From positions 7,335,001-7,399,000 of the forward strand of contig CM049404.1 of assembly GCA_026929865.2 (NCBI GenBank): a DNA stretch of 64,000 nt, written 5' to 3'. This DNA comes from Hyperoplus lanceolatus. Taxonomy: Eukaryota; Chordata; Actinopteri; Uranoscopiformes; Ammodytidae. The first letter of the stretch is position 1. Every line of letters starts with the position of its first letter. A program made the translations under genes and the position numbers. Under the pieces are notes generated by a model, which was not told the DNA's origin, did no database searches, and was given only the letters and a program-made list of their open reading frames with translations. This document shows, in pieces, positions 1 through 11,577 of this stretch.

Positions 1-744
1 CACATTTATTTATATTTGTTTGTAATTTACCCACTTTATGATATAGCCTACCAATTAAAAATACTTCTCATCAAAATACATTAAAGCACAACAATACATG
101 GCAAATTTACATAAGTACTCTTCTTTTATTTCCCCCTATACAACGTCTCATAAAACAAACAAAAAAGGTATCATTGGGGGACCCTACAAACACAAGTGTT
201 AAGTAAGAAGATTGCCTTATTTGATACACAAACACTAACATTGGGTAAAATCAAACCGACAAATAATGTAAAATATTTTACTGCTTATGACTAGAGTTGG
301 TTGGGTGAAAATCATGCATATACGTGGAAAATAAAACAGGGATGGAAGCAGGGAAACAAGCCTACTTTCGATGATGTCACTGGGCAGACTGAAACATACC
401 CAAGGACCCACGCAACTCAGACAGCAGCAACACAATGAAAATCATGTGAACACAATTGCGCTGGTGAAAATCACACGTTAATGTTTTAGGATTTTAAGCA
501 GAATAGCTAGATGATTACACTTAATAACAAACGGCCAAGGCACTTGATAGCCATGTAATGCTTTTTATTTGATACTTGTTCATGCTGAATATATAATGAT
601 TCCAGTATGCAGGCCCATCTGAAGATATCCGTATGTAGGCGCCTGCAAAAGATAGATAAAAGATTGACTTAGTGGATTGGTGGTGTATCTGGGGTATGGT
701 TAAAAGCATATCACAGTCAATGTACAATCACTAAAAACTGAATA
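1..744. other. Intergenic or 3' flank, nothing recognised
   Basis: AT-rich sequence downstream of the lectin gene. I see no exon with a family signature on either strand. Short open frames here have no recognisable domain. It could contain 3' UTR of the lectin gene, whose end is not resolved. Confidence 0.5.
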
Positions 745-760
745 CCTTCCGATTAAAAAA

Positions 761-1128
761 AGGTCAGCAATTCTGGAGAATGTCTTTCAAAATCACTATC
801 ACTATTTGTCAAAATCAGTAAACATCTCTTTATGATGTGCAGGTAGTGGATTGTAAGGACTACCTGTCCGTACTGTGTGTGTGTGTGTGTGTGTTGAAAA
901 TAAATCTGGTGTTAATAGACAGCCTAGGCTCTCTAAAATGGTATGCAGACAAAGAGTAAACAAAGGGGGCCAACCGTAGCTATCAACATGCGAGTGTACA
1001 GATCATTGGATGTGTATATCATAGTATGTATGGTTTTAACACTGGATATTTTCAGCACACAGATCTTCACTGATTTTGACAAAGTGATTTTTACAACAAG
1101 CGTTCTCCAGAATTGCTGACTCCACCTG
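761..1128. mobile_element. Palindromic MITE, family 'GGTGGAGTCAGC', copy A
   Basis: The ends are inverted: AGGTCAGCAATTCTGGAGAA at the left and the complement of AGGTGGAGTCAGCAATTCTG at the right. The middle contains the family's internal marks: 'CAGCCTAGGCTCT', 'AACAAAGGGGGCC' and 'TTAACACTGGAT', plus a short (TG)n run. Other copies lie at 10.2, 18.6, 19.3 and (remnant) 29.1 kb. No coding capacity is visible, so it is a non-autonomous DNA element. It lies in the 3' part of the lectin gene. Confidence 0.75.
1036..1125 (-). CDS. Candidate terminal exon of the lectin gene, element-derived
   Basis: After the last SUEL exon (phase 0 donor at 1320) the next plausible acceptor is a CAG at 1126-1128 preceded by a T-rich tract. 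In phase 0 it opens a 29-codon frame that ends with TAA at 1036-1038 and begins VESAILENACC. The acceptor sits exactly at the right end of MITE copy A, so the tail would be encoded by the element's inverted repeat. Two-domain fish lectins normally stop a few residues after the last domain cysteine, so a 29-residue tail would be unusual. This is inference only. A short exon elsewhere in 1-1300 is equally possible. Confidence 0.2.
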   Translation of the reverse strand: MESAILENACCKNHFVKISEDLCAENIQC

Positions 1129-1320
1129 TAATAAAGCCAAGTTGTATGTTTTTTTTTGTATTACTGGAAGATCTATTTGTGTAGTAACATGGCTATACAG
1201 TATATCTGCATCCCCCCTAGCCCAACACAGTATACCACATCTTGTTTTCCTTTCCACATTTTGACCACAGACTTCCATCGGCTGGATGAAACTGTGCTCA
1301 CTGGCCTTCAAGATACTTAC

Positions 1321-4300
1321 AAATGTACATTTGTATGTCGCATCCAGGTACTTGTAAGTGCCTTTGCAGGGATCTCCTAACAAAGTTTTGCTGGCTTTGA
1401 CTTCACAGGATGTTTTCCCATTGCAGTGCCTAGAGGTAGAAGGACATGAGTTAATACAGGCTTGAATGTGTTCAGGGGTACATCAAATCTGAGAGTTGAT
1501 TACACAATGACTTTTATTCGCACAGCCTTAAAACTGAGCTGTGAGTTGACAAAACGTGGACAACTGTACTTTAAAAATGCATGGGCAGGGTCTACGCAGT
1601 CATTTTTTCTGACGTTACGAGCAGCCACTCCAACGGCACATGTGGTCCTGTCCAAGCGTCCATAATTGGCTCGGATGATAGATATAACCTTGTCGTTCTC
1701 TGGCAACAAAAAAAATAAGGTAATGAGAAGCTGGCTATATGCTAGGAGTGCTCATGCTGAAGTGCCATCAAAATACACATGCATATTTATACAACCAGCA
1801 TATATAGATTTTATTAAAAAAAAAATATCTTACCACAATGCAGGTTTGCAAAAGAGTCCTCACACGCCACAACTCGAACTGTGAAAATAAAAACAAATCA
1901 CATGAAACCTGCATTTCTTAACATCCGGTTCACGACAGTGCTAAGGCAAGGAATCTCTCATCAATGTGTCAGGTCAAGTGTGTCTTTTTCCTGTCTATTT
2001 GACAACCAACGAGCAAAACAATAATTGTGATTGACTGACAACATATCCAGGTACACTCTCCACTACACCCCATAGTATCACTAGCTCCCACTGCAGAAAT
2101 CTCACTGCGGAATACACTGACCACTCAAAATCATAATCACTCACAGACACTAAATTAAACGAACCAATGGAGTTAATTCCACAAATCTAAAATCCCTTTA
2201 CATGCACAACACAATAGCTACTAAAAAACAACAACCCAAAAAGACCACACCAGTAGCTCTGAATATGGCCCTTTTAAATGTGAGATCTCTTTTAAACAAA
2301 ACTTTTCTTATTAATGACTTGATTTTAGACAATATGACTGTATGTTTTTAACTGAGACATGGCTTAGCACGGATGGACCTGCCACTCTCATTGAAACCAC
2401 ACCACCAAATTTCAATTTTGCATACTACTCCAGGACAGATAAAAAAGGAGGGGTTACAGCAACCATACTCAGAACATCCCTTGGTTTTAAACACATCACA
2501 TTTGACACATACACATCTTTTGAGTACCATTCTATTGTTTTTAGCAGTCCTTCTATACTGTGTATGTGTGTTTACAGACCACCAAAACGATGCCCTTTTT
2601 TTTATTCTGATTTTTCTGAACTACTGTCAATCATCCACACTAACTATGACAGAATTATTATGTTAGGTGATTTTAACTTGCATGTAGATAATCAATCAGA
2701 CATTTTAGCTTTAGATTTTTAAAATTTACTGAACTGTAAGAATTTTACTCAACATGTCACAGTCACACAGCCTACACACAACAGAGGCCACACATTAGAC
2801 ATAGTAATAACACATGGTCTGACTGCACAGATCTCCTCAGTTGTTGATGTAGGCATCTCAGATCATTTTTGTATCTTTTTTACTGTCAACGGTTTTAAAA
2901 AACTGGATATACCAGAACGAACTGTGAGGAAACGCTATCTTACTACTGAAGTGGCTGCACATTTTAAAGAGCTTTTAAATGACACTCCTGTAGTTGTTTT
3001 ACCTTCTTCTTGTAATTTTATTGTAGATAGTTTTAACAGTAAACTTAGAGCAACTCTTAACGCAGTAGCTCCACTAAAGCTGAAAAAGGTCACAGCTAAC
3101 CTAACAGCCCCCTGGAGAAACCAACACACCAAGCAACTCAAGAAAAACTGTCGGAAAGCAGAAAGAAAATGGAGAAAAAATAAACTAATAATCCATTACC
3201 AAATTTTCCATGAACAACTCACTATTTACAATAAAGCCATGAAACAAGCCAGACAAACATACTTCTCAAAATTGATCACTGATAACCGGAACAACCCCAA
3301 AATCTTATTTACAACCATTGATCATTTAATTAACCCTGTTTTTATTAAGACGGAAAGTATGTCAACCAAAAAAAGAATGTGAAGAGTTTGCAGCTAACTT
3401 CAGTAGCAAAATAGAAACTATTAGATCCAATTTATGTCAGACTCCCCCTGTGAATTTTAATCACAAGGAATCTTTGTTTTTCCATGAGGAAACACTAGAG
3501 ACGTTTGTCCTGGTTGATGCTGAGATGCTGGGGAAAGTTGGTTCACAATTAAAAACAGCAACCTGCCTTTTAGACCCTATTCCCACATCCTTTTTTAAAA
3601 CAGTTTTTTATATTTTTAGAAAAGGATGTTCTTAATATTATAAACTACTCTCTTCAGATGGGCATATTCCCCACAGCTTTAAAGACTGCCATGGTCAAGC
3701 CTCTTCTGAAGAGAATACATTTAGACCCCTCACTTCCCAATAACTACAGACCAGTATCCAATCTGCCGTTTTTCAGCAACATTTTAGAGAAGCTTGTTTT
3801 TAAATCAGTTAAATGATTTTATGAACTCGCACAACAATTTTGAAAAGTACCAGTCTGGCTTTCGAGCCAGGCACAGCACAGAGACGGCTCTGATCAAGGT
3901 GCTCAACGACCTCAGGTGCAATTTAGATAATAAAAAACTCTCTGTGCTGGTATTGCTGGATCTTACTGCTGCATTTGACACAGTAGACCACTCAATTATT
4001 TTAGACATACTTTACAAGCAGATTGGTGTCTCTGGTACTGTTTTTAACTGGTTTAGATCCTATCTTAATGACAGAAAATGTTATGTTACCTTGGAGGAAT
4101 GCTCATCAAATAAGTACACAATGGACTGTGGCGTTCCTCAAGGTTCGATATTAGGCCCAACTCTTTTTAATATCTACATGTTGTCACTTGGAGATGTCAT
4201 CAGGAGGCATGGCATACATTTCCATAGTTATGCTGATGATACTCAACTGTACATTGCCGTGTCCCCTGATGACCCAGAGCCAATCGATGCTCTTTTTAAT

Positions 4301-7300
4301 TGTATTTTAGATATCAAGTCATGGATGGCAGAGAACTTTCTACAGCTCAACCAGGACAAAACTGAGGTTTTAATTATTGGTCCTGTAGCACAGAGAGAAA
4401 AAATGAACGCCAAACTTCAAACCCTGGCACTTAAACCCAGCCAACAAGTTAAAAACCTGGGTGTTATTTTTGATTCAGATCTTAGCTTTGACCAACACAT
4501 AAGAAACATCACAAAAACAGCTTTTTATCATCTTAAGAACATTGCCAGAGTGCGCCCATTTCTCTCGCAAGCCAACAGAGAGACATTAATGCATTCTTTT
4601 ATTACCTGCAGAATTGACTATTGTAATGCCCTACTTTCTGGTCTTCCCAAGAAAAGTATTGCTAAACTACTATTACTCCAAAACTCAGCTGCACGGTTGC
4701 TGACGAGGACCAGAAAGAGGGCACACATTACTCCCATTTTAAAGTCTCTGCATTGGCTACCCATGTCCTTCAGAATTGATTATCCTATAGGTTTATAAAA
4801 CTCTTAATGGTGTTAGTCCTAGTTATTTATCAGATTTGCTTTTATCATATGAACCCTCTCGAACCCTCAGGTCTTCTGGCAGTGGTCTTTTAATTATTCC
4901 AAAAGTTCACACAAAAACTCACGGTGAGGCATCCTTCTCTTACTACGGCCCGCGTCTGTGGAACACCCTGCCTGATAACCTGAGGGCCGCAGAGTGTTGA
5001 TATTTTTAAGGGCAAACTAAAAACTTACCTTTTTAGTCAGGCTTTTTAATTAAGCAACTTTTTATCAGTTATTTCATTATTTATTTCATTATTTTATATA
5101 TTTTATAGCCTATTTTATTTATATATGTAGCCTGCTTTTATTTACTTTTTATAACTACTTTTATTAGTTATTTTATTTTTAGTCTTTTTATTAATCGCTA
5201 TAAAGAGCTCTTATTTATTTTATCTCTTTATTTTTGAATTCTTTTAGTTTTACAGTCTCTAGTGTTTTCTCTCTGATGATGGCGTTTCCTCAGCGCTGTT
5301 TCCTTCCTGTTTTTAATGAATTTCTTATTTTGGGGTATGGATGGGTGGGAGGGGGAATGTTTTTGCATGTATGCATATCTCTGGGTGGGAGGTGTGGGGG
5401 GGAGAGAGTTGTATTAAGCCCTTTGTGTTACATTTGATTGTATGAAAAGTGCAAAAGTTTGATTGATTGATTGATTGATTGATAAATAGAAGCATGTGAA
5501 TGAAGCCACATCAGTGTTTACAGCGATGCTTTAGTTCCATGCAGACATGTGACCAACCTGCTGGGTAACAGAAGTGAGTTGACTCCAGATATTTATAGGT
5601 GCCACGGCAGGGATCAGGGTGTTGGAATTCCCTTACATTCACCTCACACAAAGTTTTTCCATCACAGCTGCAGGGAAAAGACAGGAGCACAAAAAAAACT
5701 AACATACTGCAGTGTTGTACAATCTTCCTTCAATCTTTTGAAAAATTCAATTTATAAAATTCTATTTCAATTTATTATTTATCTAAATGGCAGTTAGATT
5801 CAGAGCCAATCAGACGGACCGGGCTTTTTGGAAGGCAGGGCTTAAAGAGACAGGCTCTAAAATGAAGAGTTTCAGACTGGCTGAGAAGAGGAGATTCAGC
5901 AATGGCACTGTGAGAAATATAAAGTTGATTATTTTTGGTGGAAACTATACCAATTAAAACTGTTTCTAGTAGAAATCCAAAAGACAAATTTTGACCCTGA
6001 AAATTAGTATACGTTTTAATCATCTGACATCAAATGTCTAGTTTCTTGGCTGGCCTGGCATGGCGCACATCGTCTGTGATCAAAAGTGTTTCCAATGCAT
6101 CCTGGGTGCAGTTCCCAATCAGTCCCCTTTCTTACACAGACTATTGGGAAATAACTTAAGGTGAGCCATGCCACTGCACTTAATTGAACATACTGTATGT
6201 GATCAGGCAAGCAACCCAAGAAACAGATAAATACACACAAGCGCGTATACCTGGCTTTGAGCTGAGTCAGGGTACCAGAAGCCGTGCATTGTGTGCGGGA
6301 AATCTTCTTTATTGGTCTTCCCTCACTACAGGTTGTTTTGTCTTGGCGGCCGTACACTGCTGTCTGAACCCTGATAACTAATCCAGCATCTGTTACACAG
6401 GAACGAGGTAGAAATCACAAGGAAGAAAATACACAGAATTGAAGAAATAAATGACAGGGTAAATGGTGGGCTTTCATTATTTTAAAAGCCAAGGATTTTA
6501 AAAATAAAAATAGTCAAATTAAGTTTACATAGTTGCTAGATCTGGGGCCTGTTTCAGGTAGCTGGTTTTACAACCCTGCGCTCTGAGTTGGTAAACTCAG
6601 GGGATTGTTTTCAGAACAGTGGATCAGCGTTGGGTTAATCAACTCTGAGCGTGTTCACTCTGGGGGAGGCGTGTGCATAAAAGCCATCGTCAATGGATCG
6701 CTGAAAACATGATTCACCATGGAAACAGAAGAAACAAATGCTTGATCCTCCCACTTCTCCACTTCTCAAAAAAGAAAAGAAAAACTTCTCCGCTCCTCCC
6801 ACTAGAGTAAGAAATATTAACTTATGAGCTTATGGAGAAGAATGAACGGGGATAGTCTCATAACTCTGATCTATCCCTTCAGCAATTCAGAAAAAACGGT
6901 TTTTTTGTCAAAAGCATCATTCTTCCGTAGAGAAGCAAGTCTATTTTAAGAAAAGTTACGCATATCATTCAGCAGCAACAAAATTATCAAGCTGCCGCTG
7001 CACAGCACTGCTGACAGTGTGTTTATATTCGCTGTAGCCTATTATGTGCAGGCAAGCTATAATAGGCCTACTGTGCAGTAAACAGACTGTCGCTTCTTTT
7101 AAATGGGGAGTGAAAGATATTAACGTTTGACACATAAGGTGACAGTTTCCATTGTAGATCCTGATTGTTTTATTACCAGATCCCTTGTCCTCTAGTGATC
7201 ACAGTTTAAATTATTATATTATTACTATATTCATATTGGGCTATTTAACGAGGCTTGTCTGTGACTTTGGGATGACACAAGTGAACAGCGCGCGCAGCCG

Positions 7301-8347
7301 CAGAATTACTTTACAACCTGACATAAATGCCTATGTTCAGTGGCACAGATGTTAAAAAACTACTGATAATGATAAAAATAAATAACGATATACATACAAT
7401 ACAATAGGTTTATTAATCTGAATGTAAAGCATGTTCACGATGTGTAAGGTGGCTGCATATGAACGAACGAGGGCTGAGAACAAGGCTACTGATCAAATGA
7501 TCGATCACACGTAAAATCATCAGGAAATGATAAAAACATCCCGATGGAGATTTCTAGGGGATTGCTCAAACTGTCAGGGACGCGTTGTGACAGCTCTTTT
7601 TTTCAGTGGGGGGTGCGGCGGAAAGGGAAAAAAACATCAGGGTGGGTCTAACCACCTATCCAGCAGGTTGGAGCCAGGCGTATGTTGCCAGTAACTGACT
7701 CTCGGTTGCGCTGAACCTCTACCTGAAACGGAAAACCCAGGGTTCCCCCCACTCAGGAGCGAACAAACTCTGGGTTGCCTCAAAACCAGCTACCTGAAAC
7801 AGGCCCCTGGGCAAAGGACGTAGGACTCGGGTTGCAACTAGAAAAGGGGATCAACTTGAGAAGTGAAGCGACACATATTTATTATGTTAAAAAACTACTA
7901 TCATTGTTCACCATGTAAACCTACAATCATGACAAACATTCAAAACTTAATTTAAAACGTTCTGGTGGAGAGAAAAATAACATTATACAACTCAACATGC
8001 TTTCTCAGGTTGGGATAATTCTTGAAGCAGATATGTAGTTTGTTTGCGGTAAATATGTCTCAGTATTCAAGCAAATTGACTTTGTTACTGTCCACCACTG
8101 GTCTTTAAAAAAAAAGAAAAATGGAAAAAAACAGCTCTTAAATGCTGCCAAAATACATTTTAGCACTGTTGTGTACAGGGAGTTAGAGATAATTTAGCCA
8201 TACCACACAGCAAGCGATGGACATTTCCGCCTTCACAGGTGGTAACTGTAAAGGTAGTTGCTGAGGGAACAAGTCAAAACAGATGAGGAAGTATTAGTTT
8301 AACACAAAGGCACATGTCAAGCAAAATTTATTTGAAGCATCCTCAAA

Positions 8348-8442
<95 letters not shown>

Positions 8443-8634
8443 TATATTTACCTGCACTTAAAGCAAGACAGGCTGCTGCCAACACTGAAAAGTAAAGTGG
8501 ACCGTTAGAAAGCTATCCAAGTAAAAAAAAAAAACCATTTAATTCACTATCTTAACGTTTAACAAAGTCATCACTTTATTAGGCTACCAATGGTCATCAT
8601 TATACTCACTGAGTGTTGTGCTGAGGTGGAGCAT
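1321..8634 (-). CDS. Rhamnose-binding lectin, two SUEL domains
   Basis: Secreted galactose/rhamnose-binding lectin of the SUEL (sea-urchin egg lectin) family, which in fish binds microbial surface sugars. Exons, in coding order: 8634-8610, 8484-8452, 8245-8204, 6389-6251, 5667-5558, 1878-1834, 1699-1570, 1429-1321. Phases agree at every junction (633 nt, 211 codons up to the last donor). The first two exons give a signal peptide, MLHLSTTLMLAAACLALSA. Domain 1 has TTCEGGNVHRLLC, AVYGRQDKTTC and DPCRGTYKYL. Domain 2 has VVACEDSFANLHC, ANYGRLDRTTC and DPCKGTYKYL. These are the diagnostic YGR and DPC(x)GTYKYL motifs with their cysteines. The last exon ends in a good donor (gtaagt), so at least one terminal exon with the stop codon is still missing; a candidate at 1125-1036 is described separately. 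Intron 2 has a (CA)n array, intron 4 an inverted-repeat element, and intron 5 a LINE in antisense. The copy looks intact. The exact family member is not known. Confidence 0.9.
2262..5490 (+). mobile_element. L2/CR1-type LINE, decayed ORF2 and 3' tail
   Basis: A non-LTR retrotransposon lies in antisense in an intron of the lectin gene. Near 2342-2720 there is an apurinic endonuclease-like part (FLTETWLS, then LGDFNLHVD). From 3794 to 4798 a long open stretch encodes reverse transcriptase, with FRARHSTETAL, LLDLTAAFDTVDH, CGVPQGSILGPTLF and the catalytic YADDTQLY. The C-terminal region (RNYCNALL-like, 'HWLP', 'LWNTLPDNLRAAE') continues to about 5050 through frame breaks. The 3' end is AT-rich and finishes in a (GATT)n run at 5460-5485, typical of L2-like elements of fish. 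Stops and frameshifts near 2345, 2720, 3380, 3635 and 4798 make it inactive. The 5' boundary is not defined; it may begin anywhere after 1885. Confidence 0.9.
6545..7806. mobile_element. 1.26 kb inverted-repeat DNA element, CTG target duplication
   Basis: The left end GGGCCTGTTTCAGGTAGCTG is mirrored at the right end (complement ends at 7806). The 3-bp duplication CTG flanks both sides (6542-6544 and 7807-7809). Imperfect inverted similarity continues inward ('CTCTGAGTTGGTAAACTCAGGG' region versus 'CACTCAGGAGCGAAC' region). No transposase is visible. Ends of this form and a 3-bp duplication fit PIF/Harbinger-like non-autonomous elements. It sits in intron 3 of the lectin gene, between the exons at 8204 and 6389. 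Confidence 0.75.
8348..8436. repeat. (CA)n microsatellite in lectin intron 2
   Basis: About 44 uninterrupted CA units. The intron is only about 206 bp long, so the array makes up almost half of it and lies about 15 bp from the donor of the signal-peptide exon. Confidence 0.95.
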
Positions 8635-8635
8635 G

Positions 8636-10198
8636 GTTTAACCGGATGCAGTGGTGGGTGACCAGCGATACTGCCTGGTGGGAACAGACACACTGAGTAT
8701 TTATTCATTTGGCTGAAGAGCAGTCCACATCTAACTGTGCAAAACAACCATGAACATGATGCCAAGCGCTCCAATTGAAGGGCGAACTGATCATTTCCAA
8801 AACATTAAAAACAATGTGACAATGCCGTGAGGACACATAGACACACACACACACAGGGAAGCGCAAGGACACCGGGTGATGAGACAACAACATCCACTAT
8901 CAATAGCAGCTGCAGTTACTATTATGTCTGGTCACTTTAACTGTAGTATGTGTGTCAGAGCACAAGGCTGTCGCAGTCAAGTGTTTGTTGTTGCACTAAA
9001 TAGTTTTACCTGATAGGTTTCGGGAGAAATGTCATTGGCTCGTGGGTCATGTTGACAGGCAAACTTTAACAGGGGGAGCCTAGTTTGCATCCTGTGTGTC
9101 CCGGTAAATCTCCGGTGTTGGCAATGAAAGCACTTTGTTAAGGAAAAGAGTGGGGCTTTGCTTACTTTTAGGAAAAGTTCATGTATGTTTTTCAATATTA
9201 AACCAATGGCAGAGTTTTCAATAGTTTTTCTCTGTTTTATTACTGGCATTAGGTTTTTACTGTATTTGCCTATTAGTTGATCTTTCATGAGGACTGTGGA
9301 AAGGCCTCACAGTAGGGCCAGGACACAACTGGCTAGTAGGGCTAGAGATCTTCTTCATTCAAACATGGGCTGTATTGTATTGAAAGCAGTGCTTAAATCT
9401 AAAAGAGCTGCTATATATATATAGCCTGTTTACATTGCCCCTTTATAGAGTGACTTCATTGATATCGACGAAAGGAGTTGGTTTTAGAAGTAGGAAAAAC
9501 AACTTCAGGAGGACCCAGATCACAGCTGATTTACAAAAATGTTTTATAAACAATATGAATGTGTGACAGAGACCACCATGAGGAGTAAGATAAAGGAATA
9601 CTTATGATGATAACATAAAAAAGAACCATGAATAGTTCTAAATTCTCTAAAGTATATGATTAAGAATAACCTAGAAATGCCATTGTGAATCTCTAAAGAT
9701 ACGGGGCAAGGACCCGGAGAAGTATTTGACTTCTCTCTGTGTCTGTCTGAAAGTTTCCAACTCTATAGATCTGTCTCACTGACAGTCAGTGAGTCAGTTC
9801 AGATTGTATTAGGGTGAATGTATGTAAGCTGTAGCCGGTTCTGACCTGGTTACAAAATGTTGACCTTGTTGATCACACTGCACCGTCTAAACAGCATCCG
9901 CGGGAGTCCTTTGAGATCGAGATAGGTGCACACTCTGTTTCAAACATCAGAATATCTCTAATATCTTAACATGCAAACAGTGGCATGAGATCCCTGTGAT
10001 GGCTTTCATACCAAATTGGGGTCCCTGATAGCCGTGTATAAGGTCACTCAAATACATGGAACCATTTCTAATTTTATGAAGACCCCCTTGTGGCAGTGGA
10101 GGGAACTACAAGTATCATAGTAGTTGGTATATCTGTGACTCACAAACACCATCTACTGGCGTTTGGAGATTAGTGTGCAGTAAAGTGTGCTCCTGTTT
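8636..10198. other. Upstream region of the lectin gene; no gene seen
   Basis: This holds the presumed lectin promoter (minus strand, just above 8634) and then 1.4 kb without a recognisable exon. A short (CA)n run lies near 8842. I could not identify a convincing TATA box at the expected distance. Confidence 0.4.
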
Positions 10199-10201
10199 AA
10201 A

Positions 10202-10823
10202 AGGTGGAGTCAGCGATTCTGGAAAAATGATTATTGTTAAACTAATTGTCAAAATAAGTGGATAATCCCTGACAATCACAATACACAACCTATAGGCTCT
10301 AGCTGCTAGCTATGAAGAGCCCCTTTGTTAACATCAATACATTTTTAAAGCATAGGCAGTGTATTAAAAAAAAATCCAGACTGTTTGCTGTCCTGGCTCC
10401 AAAATGGTGGAATGATTTCCCCATTGACATGAGAACAGCTGAAAGCCTACACATGTTCCACCTCACACTTAAAACACATATTTTCAGACTGAAACATTAT
10501 AAAAGTAATAATTAGTATTTTTGCACTTAACTGTTTTATCTACTGTACATGTAGCACTTTCATGCGGCACTCTTTAGGCTGGTTTACTTAAAGCTGATGT
10601 GCTTGCATGATTCTTGCTGTTTGGAGTTTGTACCTTCCTGGTTGAATGCACTTATTGGAAGTCGCTTTCTTTGGATCAAAGCGTCAGCTAAATGTAATGT
10701 AATGTATATTAACAGATTGTTTTCTGTTGCACACACAATACGTACAGGTATCACATGTTTTATTCACCGATTTGGAAATACATTTTGACAAGAAGCCCTC
10801 TCCATAATCGCTGACTCCCCCTT
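10202..10823. mobile_element. Palindromic MITE, copy B, split by a LINE/SINE tail
   Basis: The left end AAGGTGGAGTCAGCGATTCT and the right end (complement of AAAGGGGGAGTCAGCGATTA) match the family of copies A, C and D. The family marks 'ATAGGCTCTAG' and 'AGCCCCTTTGTTAAC' follow the left end. Between about 10340 and 10710 the element is interrupted by unrelated sequence with the tail of a non-LTR element. Confidence 0.7.
10340..10712 (+). mobile_element. 3' fragment of a non-LTR element inside MITE copy B
   Basis: A short frame reads LAPKWWNDFPIDMRTAESL, the conserved C-terminal 'WN-LP--IR-A-S' region of L2-like ORF2 proteins. It is followed by the very common fish tail 'AAGTCGCTTTCTTTGGATC..AAGCGTCAGCTAAATG' and a (TGTAA)n end near 10700. 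Only the 3' end is present, as expected for 5'-truncated insertion. Confidence 0.65.
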
Positions 10824-11577
10824 TAACTTGCCGTCATTATCAGTTTAATGCTATGTAATTTATACAGGAAACATGCATCAACACAACCATATGAATAATG
10901 CCAGCAGATAGCTACAACATGATGTGATACAGTAGTTATATAGATAATGTCCATGTCTTTTAGAGAGGTTTAAATGCAGCTTCATGTTTAGGAACTGCCT
11001 ATGATCAAAAGGCAAACTGACACATAGTATTGTTTCTGTGCTTGCAATTAGTGCTCAATATTAGATTCGGACAGGCTATACCGTGGTGAAGATGTCAGTA
11101 GAATAACTCAATCACTGGCCAACTCTGTGTGTGTCAAATTAAAGTCATTTAATTTAATTTAAATGTACTGAAACATTTGGCTCATATCCAGTCAGTCTTC
11201 CTATGCCTCCAGCCCCATTTTCACAAAATAAGTGTACAAGAATCACCGTTTTAAAAAAATTTAATAAAATCAGTATATTTGAGCTACATGAACATTTGAG
11301 TCAGGAAAGTCTCTTATGCTGATTGTCTATTTTGAAAATTGACAGCTGCTATGTGTCGATAACACACAGAAAATATCAAACAAACAAATATCAAAAGTAC
11401 ATTATTTACTTTCCAAGTTGACACTTGTATCCAAAAAAGTTCATTAAAAAAATTAAGAAATCAAAAACAACAGAAACGTCCCATTATAGAATGACTGTGT
11501 CGGTAGAAAACAATCCACAATCTCTCCAGGTATTCATAATCCCAATAAATTACAGTGTTAAAAAATGTATTTCACCG
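10824..11577. other. 3' flank of casp9, nothing else seen
   Basis: AT-rich sequence that must include the casp9 3' UTR (minus strand). No exon of another gene and no clear repeat family was recognised. The polyadenylation site was not located with confidence. Confidence 0.45.

Noticed and set aside
8294-8508. Open frames made of Thr-His or Cys-Val repeats (also at 13284-13690, 16870-17300, 28621-28990, 50674-50970 and 52072-52272)
   Set aside because: They are translations of (CA)n/(TG)n microsatellites and extend only a few residues beyond them.
10312-10515. 67-codon frame as an independent gene
   Set aside because: It matches the C-terminal end of L2-like ORF2 and is followed by a retroelement tail.
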